From: JBFWUM01 sp050247255
GTDB taxonomy: Bacteria > Acidobacteriota > Vicinamibacteria > Vicinamibacterales > UBA2999
Reading direction: 5' to 3'
DNA length: 64,000 nt
NCBI GenBank assembly: GCA_050247255.1
Contig: JBFWUM010000006.1
Span: 43,985 to 107,984, forward strand
In this document: positions 43,239 to 52,231 of the stretch, one piece after another
Layout of the letters: each line of letters begins with the position of its first letter
Position numbering within the stretch: the first letter of the stretch is position 1
Notes under the pieces: model-generated
Told to the model about the DNA's origin: nothing
Database searches by the model: none
The model's input: only the letters and a program-made list of their open reading frames with translations
Translations under genes and position numbers: made by a program

Positions 43239-44626
43239 CTCCGGAACCAGGAACGCCGGAACACGGAAAAGTAGGCCTCGAACGCCCGCCTGGCGCCTGG
43301 CGTCAACGACCGGCGCCGGTATGCGTCGCCCGCCTTGCGCAGTCCCTCCGCCATCGTTGGATACGGGAAGACCGTCGCCGACAGATCCGCCATCGTGCCG
43401 CGCGTCCGCACCAGGTGGGCGACGTGCGCGATCATCTCCCCGGCATGCGGCGCGACGATCGTGGCTCCGGTGACCACACCGGCGCGATGCCGCACGCGCA
43501 CGAAGCCGTCGGCCTGTTCCTCGACGATGGCGCGATCGATGTCGGCCAGCGGAACCGTGATCGCCTCGCCATCGAGCGGGCCAACCGCGGCGACCTCGGG
43601 GGTCGTGTACGTGCACCACGGGATGACGAGCGCACTGGCGCGCTGGCGGGTGAGGAAGAGCGCGTTCTGGAGCGCGAGCCGTGCCAGCGCATCGGCCGCG
43701 TGGGTGAACTGGAAGCGCGAGCAGACGTCGCCGGCAGCAAAGACGCGCACGTTCGTCGTCCGCAGGATGTCGCTGACCTCGATGCCCCTGGGCCCGGTCC
43801 TGATCCCCGCCGCCTCCAGGTTGAGCCCTTCAATGTTCGGCACGCGGCCCGCGGCGATGAGTATGACCTCGTAGTGTCCGCCTTCCTTGGGCGCCGAAGC
43901 GCTGGGCGCGAAGGCGGCAGGCGGACCGCCGCCGTGCGGACCTCCGAGCCTCAGGACGACCCCATCACCCTCCAGCGCCCGCGCAATCACCGCCGATGCG
44001 TCCGGATCCTCGCGCGGCAGCACCCGCGGCTCGCGATCGGCCAGCGTGACGCGCGTGCCCAGCCGCGCGAACGCCTGCGCCAGCTCGCATCCCACGGGCC
44101 CGGCGCCGACGATGAGCATGGTCCGCGGCTGCCGCTCGAGCGTGAAGATCGTGTCGCTGGTATGAACATCGGAACCAGGAACCGGAACTTCAAGAGGTCG
44201 CGGACGCCCGCCGGCCGCGACGATGGCCCGACGAAATCGCACACGCGCCCCACCGACATCCACCGTCCGCGCGTCAGCAAATGCCGCCTCGCCGAAAAAC
44301 ACATCCACGCCGAGCGATGCGAACCGGTCCGCGGAGTCATGCGGGGCAATCGCCGCCTGAGCCTCGCGCACGTGGCGCATGGCAGACGCGAAATCCATCC
44401 CCCGCCGCGCCGCGTGCAGCAGCGCCTTGGAGGGCACGCAGCCGGTATTCAGGCAGTCGCCGCCCAGCCGGTGCCGCTCGACCAGCGCCACCTTCGCCCC
44501 CAGCCCGGCGCCTCCCGCGGCAGCCACCAGGCCGGCGGTCCCACCGCCGATGACGACGAGGTCGTAGAGCCGGGCTGGCGCCGGATTGATCCAGTCCGGC
44601 GGACGTACTAGGCGATCAATGCCCAA
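43235..44626 (-). CDS. Pyridine nucleotide-disulfide oxidoreductase (mercuric reductase-like)
   Basis: A 463-residue FAD enzyme. VVIGGGTAGLVAAAG binds FAD, GGDCLNTGCVPSK holds the redox-active disulfide, LIVGAGPVGCELAQAF binds NAD(P)H, and VFAAGDVC is the second FAD motif. The C-terminal dimer domain has TVFPYPTMAEGL. It lacks the N-terminal HMA domain and the C-terminal Cys pair of true mercuric reductases and the His-Glu context of lipoamide dehydrogenase is not clear, so the substrate is open. The best start is a TTG at 44626 that lies inside a heptamer array. Confidence 0.85.
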   Translation of the reverse strand: MGIDRLVRPPDWINPAPARLYDLVVIGGGTAGLVAAAGGAGLGAKVALVERHRLGGDCLNTGCVPSKALLHAARRGMDFASAMRHVREAQAAIAPHDSADRFASLGVDVFFGEAAFADARTVDVGGARVRFRRAIVAAGGRPRPLEVPVPGSDVHTSDTIFTLERQPRTMLIVGAGPVGCELAQAFARLGTRVTLADREPRVLPREDPDASAVIARALEGDGVVLRLGGPHGGGPPAAFAPSASAPKEGGHYEVILIAAGRVPNIEGLNLEAAGIRTGPRGIEVSDILRTTNVRVFAAGDVCSRFQFTHAADALARLALQNALFLTRQRASALVIPWCTYTTPEVAAVGPLDGEAITVPLADIDRAIVEEQADGFVRVRHRAGVVTGATIVAPHAGEMIAHVAHLVRTRGTMADLSATVFPYPTMAEGLRKAGDAYRRRSLTPGARRAFEAYFSVFRRSWFRR

Positions 44627-44697
44627 GGCTCAATGCTCAAGGCTCAATGACAAAACAGGACGTTTGCCATTGTGCATTGGGCCTTGAGCCTTGTGCA
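44618..44697. repeat. Heptamer inverted array (AATGCTC/AAGGCTC)
   Basis: Left half 44618-44652: five 7-base units alternating AATGCCC/AATGCTC and AAGGCTC. Right half 44670-44697: four complementary units such as TTGTGCA, TTGGGCC and TTGAGCC. They are separated by a 17-base non-repeated spacer. It fills the gap between divergent genes (starts 44626 and 44714) and contains the TTG start of the former. Confidence 0.9.
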
Positions 44698-44713
44698 TTT
44701 AGAATATTTCCCT

Positions 44714-45868
44714 ATGGTTGTCGGACTCATCGGCTGGCGCGGCATGGTCGGATCGGTCCTCGTGCAGCGGATGCGCGAGGAGCGGGACTTCGATCTCATC
44801 GATCCGGTGTTCTTCTCCACCTCGCAGGCGGGCGTTGCGGCGCCCGCGATCGGTAAACCTGCGCCCGCCGTCAAGGATGCGTCCGACCTCAAGGCCCTCA
44901 CGGCCTGCGACGTCCTCATCTCGTGCCAGGGTGGCGATTACACGACCACGATGTATCCGGCGCTCCGCGCCGCCGGGTGGCAGGGCTACTGGATCGATGC
45001 CGCCTCGACGCTGCGGATGGCAGACGATGCGGTGATCATCCTCGACCCGGTGAACCGGGACGTGATCGATCGCGCGCTCGAGGGCGGAACGAAGAACTTC
45101 ATCGGCGGCAACTGCACCGTGTCGCTGATGCTGATGTCGCTGGCCGGGCTGTTCCGTGAAGGACTCATCGAGTGGGTCACGGCGATGACCTACCAGGCGG
45201 CGTCCGGCGCCGGCGCGCAGGCCATGCGCCAGCTGGCCGAGCAGATGGGCGTGACGCACGCCTCGGTGGCAGCGCTGCTCGCGGACAGGAACTCCAGCAT
45301 CCTGGACATCGATCGCGGCATCATCGACACGATGCGCGGTGCGTCGTTCCCAACGGCGAAGACCGAAGGCCAGCCGCTGGCCGGAAGCCTCCTGCCGTGG
45401 ATCGACAAGGACCTCGGCAACGGCCAGAGCAAGGAAGAGTGGAAGGCGCAGGCCGAAGGCAACAAGATCCTGGGCCGGTCCGGCACGCCGATCCCGATGG
45501 ATGGACTCTGCGTTCGCGTCGGCTCGATGCGCTGCCACAGCCAGGCGCTGACGGTGAAGCTGACGAAGGATCTCCCGCTCGCGGAAATCGAGACGCTGCT
45601 CGCGTCGGCGCACGAGTGGGCCCAGGTCGTGCCGAACGACAAGGCATCCACGCTGCGCGGGCTCACGCCGACCGCGGTCACCGGCACGCTGAAGACACCG
45701 GTCGGCCGGCTGCGGAAGCTGTCGATGGGGCCGGAGTACCTGTCGGCCTTCACCGTCGGCGATCAGCTCCTCTGGGGCGCGGCCGAGCCGCTGCGGCGCA
45801 TGCTCCGCATCGTCCTCGAGGCGAAGCCGGCCGCGGGCAGCCGGCAGCCGGCGGCGGCCGCGGTCTAG
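44714..45868 (+). CDS. asd: Aspartate-semialdehyde dehydrogenase
   Basis: A 384-residue enzyme of lysine, threonine and methionine synthesis that reduces aspartyl phosphate to the semialdehyde. [13 protein letters not shown] binds [17 protein letters not shown] holds the catalytic Cys, and [12 protein letters not shown] the catalytic His. It is the enterobacterial-type form; the E. coli enzyme ends with the string [11 protein letters not shown] plus a few residues. Here about 15 extra residues ([15 protein letters not shown]) follow, encoded by a GCCGGCA heptamer repeat (45833-45853). It lies right after a heptamer array, with no strong ribosome site. Confidence 0.95.
   Translation: MVVGLIGWRGMVGSVLVQRMREERDFDLIDPVFFSTSQAGVAAPAIGKPAPAVKDASDLKALTACDVLISCQGGDYTTTMYPALRAAGWQGYWIDAASTLRMADDAVIILDPVNRDVIDRALEGGTKNFIGGNCTVSLMLMSLAGLFREGLIEWVTAMTYQAASGAGAQAMRQLAEQMGVTHASVAALLADRNSSILDIDRGIIDTMRGASFPTAKTEGQPLAGSLLPWIDKDLGNGQSKEEWKAQAEGNKILGRSGTPIPMDGLCVRVGSMRCHSQALTVKLTKDLPLAEIETLLASAHEWAQVVPNDKASTLRGLTPTAVTGTLKTPVGRLRKLSMGPEYLSAFTVGDQLLWGAAEPLRRMLRIVLEAKPAAGSRQPAAAAV
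45833..45853. repeat. Short heptamer repeat (GCCGGCA) inside asd
   Basis: Three 7-base units (GCGGGCA, GCCGGCA, GCCGGCG) within the last codons of asd. The same unit occurs three times at 61783-61803, in a non-coding gap. Confidence 0.7.
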
Positions 45869-45883
45869 CCCTTCCCCTTCAAC

Positions 45884-45914
45884 CGGCATGCGGCGTATCC
45901 TCCGCCGCATGCCG
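45884..45914. terminator. 12-bp perfect hairpin after asd
   Basis: CGGCATGCGGCG and CGCCGCATGCCG flank a 7-base loop, 16 bases after the asd stop. It has no T-run. It overlaps the possible ATG (45909) of the next gene, so it could also control that gene. Confidence 0.55.
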
Positions 45915-46545
45915 ATTCGCCTGGCCTCGGCGNNNNNNNNNNNNNNNNNNNNNNNNNNNNNNNNNNNNNNNNNNNNNNNNNNNNNNNNNNNNNNNNNNNN
46001 NNNNNNNNNNNNNNNNNNNNNNNNNNNNNNNNGTCCTCGACATGAACACCGGGGCCTTCAAGCGCGGCTGGGGCGCCTACGGCATTCCGCTCGCCGACAT
46101 CAGCAACGCGGCGCAGCCGCCCTTTACCGCCGGCCAGGCGCCCGCGAAGCAGTTCCTTGGCCCGGTCCACTGCATCCAGATCGCTGATGACGGCTTCGTC
46201 TACGTGTGCGATCGCACGTCGAACCGGGTGCAGGTCTTCACGCGCGAGGGGAGGTTCGTGAAGGAGTTCTTCGTCGCGCCGGGCACGCTGGCGAACGGAT
46301 CGGCGTGGACCGTGGCGTTTGCCGGCGGCGCGCAGCAACCGTACCTGCTGGTCGGCGATGGCCGCAACAACGTGATCTGGATGCTCGATCGCGACAGCGG
46401 CAGGACGCTCGGATCGTTCGGCCGCAACGGGCGCAACGCCGGCCAGTTCCACTGGGTCCACCAGGTGGTCAGCGACTCGCAGGGAAATCTGTACACCGGC
46501 GAGGTCGATACCGGGAAGCGTCTCCAGAAATTCGTCCTTCAATAA
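45909..46545 (+). CDS. NHL-repeat/SMP-30-like protein, interrupted by an assembly gap
   Basis: Only the last 170 codons (46033-46545) are readable. They show beta-propeller strands typical of NHL-repeat proteins: DDGFVYVCDRTSNRVQVFTREGRFV, QQPYLLVGDGRNNVIWMLDRDSG and SQGNLYTGEVDTGKRLQKF. The first codons after the possible ATG at 45909 (MPIRLASA) may be the start of its signal peptide, but the 100 N between them hide an unknown length, so frame and size cannot be judged; a full propeller would need well over 300 residues. It ends 9 bases before the DUF1080 gene, with GGAG in between. Confidence 0.6.
45933..46032. other. Assembly gap (100 N)
   Basis: Exactly 100 N, a conventional scaffold join of unknown true length, inside the NHL-repeat gene. 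Confidence 0.95.
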
Positions 46546-46554
46546 GGAGTTGTC

Positions 46555-47136
46555 ATGTCACGTCGCCTGATGCCATTGCTCGTCCTCGTGCTCGGCCTCT
46601 ACGCACTGCAGCCGCTGGTGGCACAGCAGGACGGGTGGACTTCTCTCTTCGATGGGAAAACGCTCAACGGGTGGAATGTCGTTGGCGATGCCAACTGGCG
46701 GGTCGTGGACGGCTATATGGAGGCCACCAGCGGCGGCGGGTATCTGGTGACGCCGAACGCCTACGGCGACTTCCAGATGTCGGTGGACTTCTGGGTCACG
46801 CCCGATGCCAACAGCGGCGTGTTCATCCGCTGCGCCGACCCGATGATGATCACCGCGAACAACTCCTACGAGGTGAACATCTTCGACATGCGCCCCGACC
46901 CGAAGTTCCGCACCGGCGGCATCGTCAACATCGCCAGCCCGACGGCGATGATCAACGCCGGCAACCAGTGGAACACCTTCGTGATCACCGCCCAGGGCCC
47001 GAAGCTGACGGTGGTGCTGAACGGGACGACGGTGGTGGACGGCGTGGAGAACACGCAGTTCGCGCGAGGGCCGATCGCGCTGCAGTACGGCGCCGGTACC
47101 GTGCGCTTCCGCAACGTGCGCATCAGAGCCCTCTAA
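46555..47136 (+). CDS. DUF1080 (3-keto-disaccharide hydrolase-like) protein
   Basis: A 193-residue exported protein with signal peptide (residues 1-24, ending LVAQQ). The mature part is one DUF1080 lectin-like jelly-roll: WTSLFDGKTLNGWNVVG, YGDFQMSVDFWVTPDANSGVFIRC, NSYEVNIFDMR and GPIALQYGAGTVRFRNVRIR. The family is named for 3-keto-glycoside hydrolase activity found in some members. It lies 9 bases after the NHL-repeat gene, with a clear ribosome site, so the two exported proteins are probably made together. Confidence 0.88.
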   Translation: MSRRLMPLLVLVLGLYALQPLVAQQDGWTSLFDGKTLNGWNVVGDANWRVVDGYMEATSGGGYLVTPNAYGDFQMSVDFWVTPDANSGVFIRCADPMMITANNSYEVNIFDMRPDPKFRTGGIVNIASPTAMINAGNQWNTFVITAQGPKLTVVLNGTTVVDGVENTQFARGPIALQYGAGTVRFRNVRIRAL

Positions 47137-47141
47137 GAAGA

Positions 47142-47213
47142 TCACAAGAGGAAGGAGAAAGGAGTTTTCTCTGTACGTACCTTAGTACGTCTCCTTGCTC
47201 CTTCCTCCTGTGA
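47142..47213. repeat. Heptamer inverted array (AAGGAG/CTCCTTC)
   Basis: Arms 47142-47164 and 47191-47213 match at 21 of 23 positions; each holds three 7-base units (right: CTCCTTG, CTCCTTC, CTCCTGT). The loop itself contains a small palindrome around GTACGTAC. It lies between convergent genes (stops 47136 and 47216) and may terminate both. Confidence 0.85.
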
Positions 47214-47215
47214 AA

Positions 47216-47659
47216 TCAGACCTCACCTTCCTGCAGCTCCACGTCGATCGACCCGCGGTCGTCGGTGATGAACGTCGCGACCGGCCTGTCATCGATCGCT
47301 ACCGTGTAGGTCTGGTTTGGCTCGAGGCTGATGACGTCGACTTCGAGCTCGGGGCGGCGGTTCTCGCGGCCCTCCACCGGGATCTCGAGTTCCACCTCGC
47401 CGATCACCGTGCTGCCGGAGCGGTTCCGCAGCGCGGCGTCCTTCTCGGTATTGCCAAGCGTGTCGACGCGGGTGCGGAATTCGCCAGTCAGGACGGCATT
47501 GCCCTGGGCATCGCGGATCTCCACGATGTCGGCGCTGGTGATGTTGTCGAGGGAGAGCGGTGGCTGCGAGGCGGCGACCAGCCCGCGCGTCCTGACAGCG
47601 ATCGCGATCAACAGCAGGCACACGCCGGTTAAGACGAGAATCGGCCGGATGGTAGCCAT
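47216..47659 (-). CDS. Unknown membrane-anchored protein
   Basis: A 147-residue protein with an N-terminal hydrophobic helix (ILVLTGVCLLLIAIAV) and a beta-rich external domain (ADIVEIRDAQGNAVLTGEFRTRVD, GEVELEIPVEG, LEVDVISLEPNQTYTVAIDDRPVATF). It is an Ig-like or transthyretin-like small domain; I cannot name the family. An ATG 10 codons upstream (MPVATQAAA...) is an equally good start. It is convergent with the DUF1080 gene across a heptamer array. Confidence 0.6.
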   Translation of the reverse strand: MATIRPILVLTGVCLLLIAIAVRTRGLVAASQPPLSLDNITSADIVEIRDAQGNAVLTGEFRTRVDTLGNTEKDAALRNRSGSTVIGEVELEIPVEGRENRRPELEVDVISLEPNQTYTVAIDDRPVATFITDDRGSIDVELQEGEV

Positions 47660-47700
47660 CGCGGCCGCTTGAGTTGCAACCGGCATTCCGTACAGACGAA

Positions 47701-47720
47701 GGGCCGGCTGAAGCCGGCCC
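47701..47720. repeat. REP-like hairpin (GGGCCGGC-TGAA-GCCGGCCC)
   Basis: A perfect 8-bp stem with a TGAA loop, in the gap between the membrane-anchored gene and ahcY. On the minus strand GTGG precedes the stem. Confidence 0.75.
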
Positions 47721-47738
47721 CCACGTCTGCCTACTACG

Positions 47739-47754
47739 AACGACCAACTACCAA

Positions 47755-47759
<5 letters not shown>
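47739..47759. repeat. Short heptamer array (AACTACC)
   Basis: Units AACGACC, AACTACC and AACTAGT directly at the ahcY end; the ahcY stop codon (47755-47757) is in the last unit. The sequence resembles the right half of the array at 33781-33840. Confidence 0.75.
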
Positions 47760-49257
<1,498 letters not shown>

Positions 49258-49289
49258 TCTTCTCTCCACATCGTTGCGTTATTCACAGC

Positions 49290-49367
49290 CACGTACCACC
49301 GAGGCACCGAGACACCGAGCCAAAGAGGGATTCTCTTCTCGGTGTCTCAGTGCCTCGGTGGTCCGTG
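49290..49367. repeat. Octamer inverted array (CACCGAG unit)
   Basis: Arms 49290-49319 and 49338-49367 match at 28 of 30 positions; each contains three units spaced 8 bases (ACCGAGGC, ACCGAGAC type). It fills most of the gap between the regulator stop (49369) and the ahcY start (49257), so it would form a long hairpin in any read-through or ahcY leader transcript. Confidence 0.92.
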
Positions 49368-49368
49368 A

Positions 49369-50310
49369 TCAGTGTCCGTTGCCGCGAGTTCCAACCGCGG
49401 CGAATAGTGCCGGCCCTCTTGCATCGGGGTCGGCGGGTAAAGCCCTCACGCGCACATCGTCGAAGCCGGCGCCGGTGAGGAAGCGCGCGACCTGTTTCTC
49501 CGAGAACCCGAGCCACACGTGGCCCATCTGCTGCTGGTACTCGACGCGCTCGTGCGGCAGCATGTCGACGACCAGGATCCGTCCGCCGGGCCGGACAACG
49601 CGCGCGACTTCGGTGAGGGCGCGCGCCGGATCGGGCGAGTAGTGCAGCACCAGCGACAGCATGGCGGTGTCCAGGTCGGCGGCGGCGAGCGGCAGCGACT
49701 CGAGATCGCCTTCGCGCACGTCGACGTTCGGCAGTTCCTGGACGCGCGCGCGCGCGGCATCGAGCATATCCGCTGAGCCGTCGACCGCGATCACCTGTTT
49801 CACGTACGGCGCGATCGTCGCGCTGAGCTGGCCCGTGCCACAGCCGAGGTCGCCAACCACGAGCGTGGGATCGATCAGGCCCAGCACGGCCCACAGGTAG
49901 AACGTGTCGCCAAAGAGATCCTCGCGCAGGCGATCCCATCCGGCCGAGGCGGTGGCGAAAAACTCCTGCGACTTGGCGCGGCGGCGCGCGAGAACGCCGC
50001 GCAGCCGCTTCGCGTCGTGACCGGCAGCGGTGGTCGCCTCGACCTGCGCGCGGATGATCGGCCACAACTGCGCGGCGCCGGCGTCCAGGTCATCCGCGTT
50101 CATGCTGTAGAAGCGGCTGGTGCCATCGCGGCGCGAGGCCACCCAGCTGTCGTCGGCCAGCGTCTTCAGCTGCCGGCTGACGGACGACTGCGGCATCTGC
50201 AGCACGGCGCAGAGGTCGGAGACCGTCAGCTCATGCTTTTCGAGCAGCAGGAGCATGCGGCAGCGGGTGGTGTCGGCGAGGGCCGACATGTGGTCGAGGA
50301 TGGCTACCAT
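49369..50310 (-). CDS. ArsR-family HTH fused to a SAM-dependent methyltransferase
   Basis: A 313-residue protein. Residues 1-90 form an ArsR winged helix (MSALADTTRCRMLLLLEKHELTVSDLCAVLQMPQSSVSRQLKTL). Residues about 130-313 are a class I methyltransferase with VVGDLGCGTGQLS, VIAVDGSADML, and ADLDTAMLSLVLHYSPDP. The gene is next to ahcY; ArsR-family SahR proteins are known regulators of the SAM cycle in other bacteria, so sensing SAM or SAH through the methyltransferase domain is a reasonable inference. A palindrome overlaps its start codon, suggesting autoregulation. Confidence 0.88.
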   Translation of the reverse strand: MVAILDHMSALADTTRCRMLLLLEKHELTVSDLCAVLQMPQSSVSRQLKTLADDSWVASRRDGTSRFYSMNADDLDAGAAQLWPIIRAQVEATTAAGHDAKRLRGVLARRRAKSQEFFATASAGWDRLREDLFGDTFYLWAVLGLIDPTLVVGDLGCGTGQLSATIAPYVKQVIAVDGSADMLDAARARVQELPNVDVREGDLESLPLAAADLDTAMLSLVLHYSPDPARALTEVARVVRPGGRILVVDMLPHERVEYQQQMGHVWLGFSEKQVARFLTGAGFDDVRVRALPADPDARGPALFAAVGTRGNGH

Positions 50311-50326
50311 CCGTATATCCGGATGG
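50307..50326. promoter_or_regulatory. Candidate operator over the ArsR-methyltransferase start
   Basis: CCATCCG and CGGATGG arms around a 6-base AT-rich centre; an outer ACCAT/ATGGT pair extends the symmetry. The left arm covers the start codon (50310-50308). The size and symmetry fit an ArsR-dimer site. Confidence 0.55.
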
Positions 50327-50362
50327 AATGGTAGATGGCGCGCCTCAGCTTTGTCAAATGCT

Positions 50363-50382
50363 CTTCCGCCTGAAGGCGGAAG
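50363..50382. repeat. REP-like hairpin (CTTCCGCC-TGAA-GGCGGAAG)
   Basis: A perfect 8-bp stem with a TGAA loop. On the minus strand GTAG precedes it by a few bases and belongs to the stop of the DUF5916 gene (50389). It may act as its terminator. Confidence 0.8.
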
Positions 50383-50388
50383 CCACGC

Positions 50389-52175
50389 CTACGGGGCGAA
50401 CCAGAAGCTGGCTTTGACGGCGAAAAAGTTGTCGCCGGCGGCGCCGAACGATCGAAACAGGTCACCGAGGCCGGCGCGGGCACGGCGCAGGGCGTCGGAC
50501 TCGCGGTCCTGCTGCCAGACCAGGAACAGGGTGCTGCCGGGACGCCACTCCCACCGCAGCACCAGGTTGCTGCGGAACGACCGGACGTTGAAGTCCTCGT
50601 CGATACCAGGCGTCGCGGCGTCCACCGGCAACAGCAGCCGGCCGCGGGCAGCCGCGAGTTCGCCGAAGCGAGCGTAGGTGCCGCTGGCGGCAAACGGCTC
50701 GCCGTAGAAGTCGAGCGTCAGGTCCGGCTTGAACGTGTAGTTCACCCGGATCTCCGCCGACCAGGTCGAGCGATCGATGGCGCCGAAGATGTACCGCCGG
50801 CCGAACGTCGCCGCGCCGCCGCCGTCGAGCGTCTGAACGTGCTGCTGGGTGTCGACCTCGCGCTCGTAGCTCGGCGAGATCGACAGCTGCCACTGCGGCG
50901 CCGGCCGCATCTCGATGCCGGGCGACGCCTCGAAAAACAGCCCGCCGTCCTCGTTCCGCGAGTAGACCAGGGTGAGCTCCCCCTGCGTCTGGCTGGCGTT
51001 GCTGGTTTCGGAGGAGAACGTCAGCCCCCAGCCGGCGGGACGCTCCATGCTTGGCCCGCCACGGGTCAGGCGCATGTCCTGGCGCCGGAAATCGTACGTC
51101 CCGGTCAGCTCCGACTCCCAGAAGTTCGGCCAGGTGAAGTCGGCGCTGCCAACCAGCATCGACGTCTGCAGGTCGCGCCCGTAGTTCCACTCGACGCTCT
51201 GTCCAAACGTGAACGAATACTCGCGATACCACCGCGCCGGCTGCGTCTCCTGGTACTCCACCTCGCCGNNNNNNNNNNNNNNNNNNNNNNNNNNNNNNNN
51301 NNNNNNNNNNNNNNNNNNNNNNNNNNNNNNNNNNNNNNNNNNNNNNNNNNNNNNNNNNNNNNNNNNNNGTCGGCGCCGACACGGCCGGTCCCGGTCGATC
51401 CGCCAAACGGGTCTCCAGCTTCCGCGGTCGACCTGCGCGAATCGCCGGCCACGTACGGCAGCAGCTCGATCCGGCGCCGCGGCTCGATGCCGTCGAGCCC
51501 GTGCAGCTCGCCGAAGAGCGAGGCCCAGCGGTCGTCGGTCCGGCGGATCGGGCTCCAGTAGAGCTCCTCGTTCTTCGTCGGCACCCAGCGCTTGACGTTG
51601 AGTCCCCACACCTGCGGCGTCCGCTCGTTGAACCGCAGCTGCGACAACGGAATCCAGAGCTCCGCCGTCCAGCCGCCGTCCTCCACCACGGTCCGCGCCT
51701 GCCAGACGGGATTGAACGTCTCGTCGTCGCTGAACTCGTCGTCGCTATCGTGGAAGAAGTCGATGCGGACGCCGGAGGCGGTCACGCCGAAGCTGTAGGA
51801 GGTGCGCCGATCGAGATAGGTGTCGAGCGAGACGATCAGGTGTTCCGCCTGATCGCCTTCGTCTCGCCTGCCGAGCGGCGCCTGGATGGAAGACGCCGAC
51901 ACCATCCGTGCGCCGACATAGAGCGCGCTGTCGTCGAAGACAAAGCGGACGTCAATGGCGTCGGTGGCCGGCTGCCCTTCGTCGGGCTCCTTCTGGACGA
52001 AGTCGGTGACTGGCGTCGCCAGGCGCCAGGCCTCTTCGTCGAGGCGGCCGTCGACGCGGATCGCGCCATCGGGCACGCGGGAAGCCTGTGCGCGCTTGCG
52101 GTCGCGTTCCTGCGCCGACACGACGGACGGCAGCAGGGCGGTCAGCAAGAGGAGAAGGACACACGGACGGCGCAT
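50389..52175 (-). CDS. DUF5916 outer-membrane protein, interrupted by an assembly gap
   Basis: The N-terminal part (52175 down to 51369) has a signal peptide (LLLLLTALLPSVVSAQ), then a carbohydrate-binding-like domain (IRVDGRLDEEAWRLATPV, FDDSALYVGARM, WTAELWIPLSQLRF), as in DUF5916 proteins. The C-terminal part (51268 down to 50389) consists of amphipathic strands typical of a beta barrel and ends KASFWFAP. Family members have 700-900 residues; 560 are visible, so the 100-N join hides roughly 150-300 residues. The protein is common in Bacteroidota and Acidobacteriota; the function is unknown. Confidence 0.8.
51269..51368. other. Assembly gap (100 N)
   Basis: Exactly 100 N inside the DUF5916 gene; the true length is unknown. 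Confidence 0.95.
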
Positions 52176-52231
52176 GGCCGCCTATGATCTCAGAAAGACC
52201 CGGAATACGTGTTAAGTCGATGTAAGGGTCA

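Noticed and set aside
43235..44626. True mercuric reductase (merA)
   Set aside because: No HMA domain, no C-terminal Cys pair and no mer genes nearby; only the flavin disulfide core is shared.
49258..49368. SAH riboswitch upstream of ahcY
   Set aside because: The gap is almost wholly an octamer-repeat hairpin; I see none of the conserved SAH riboswitch core.
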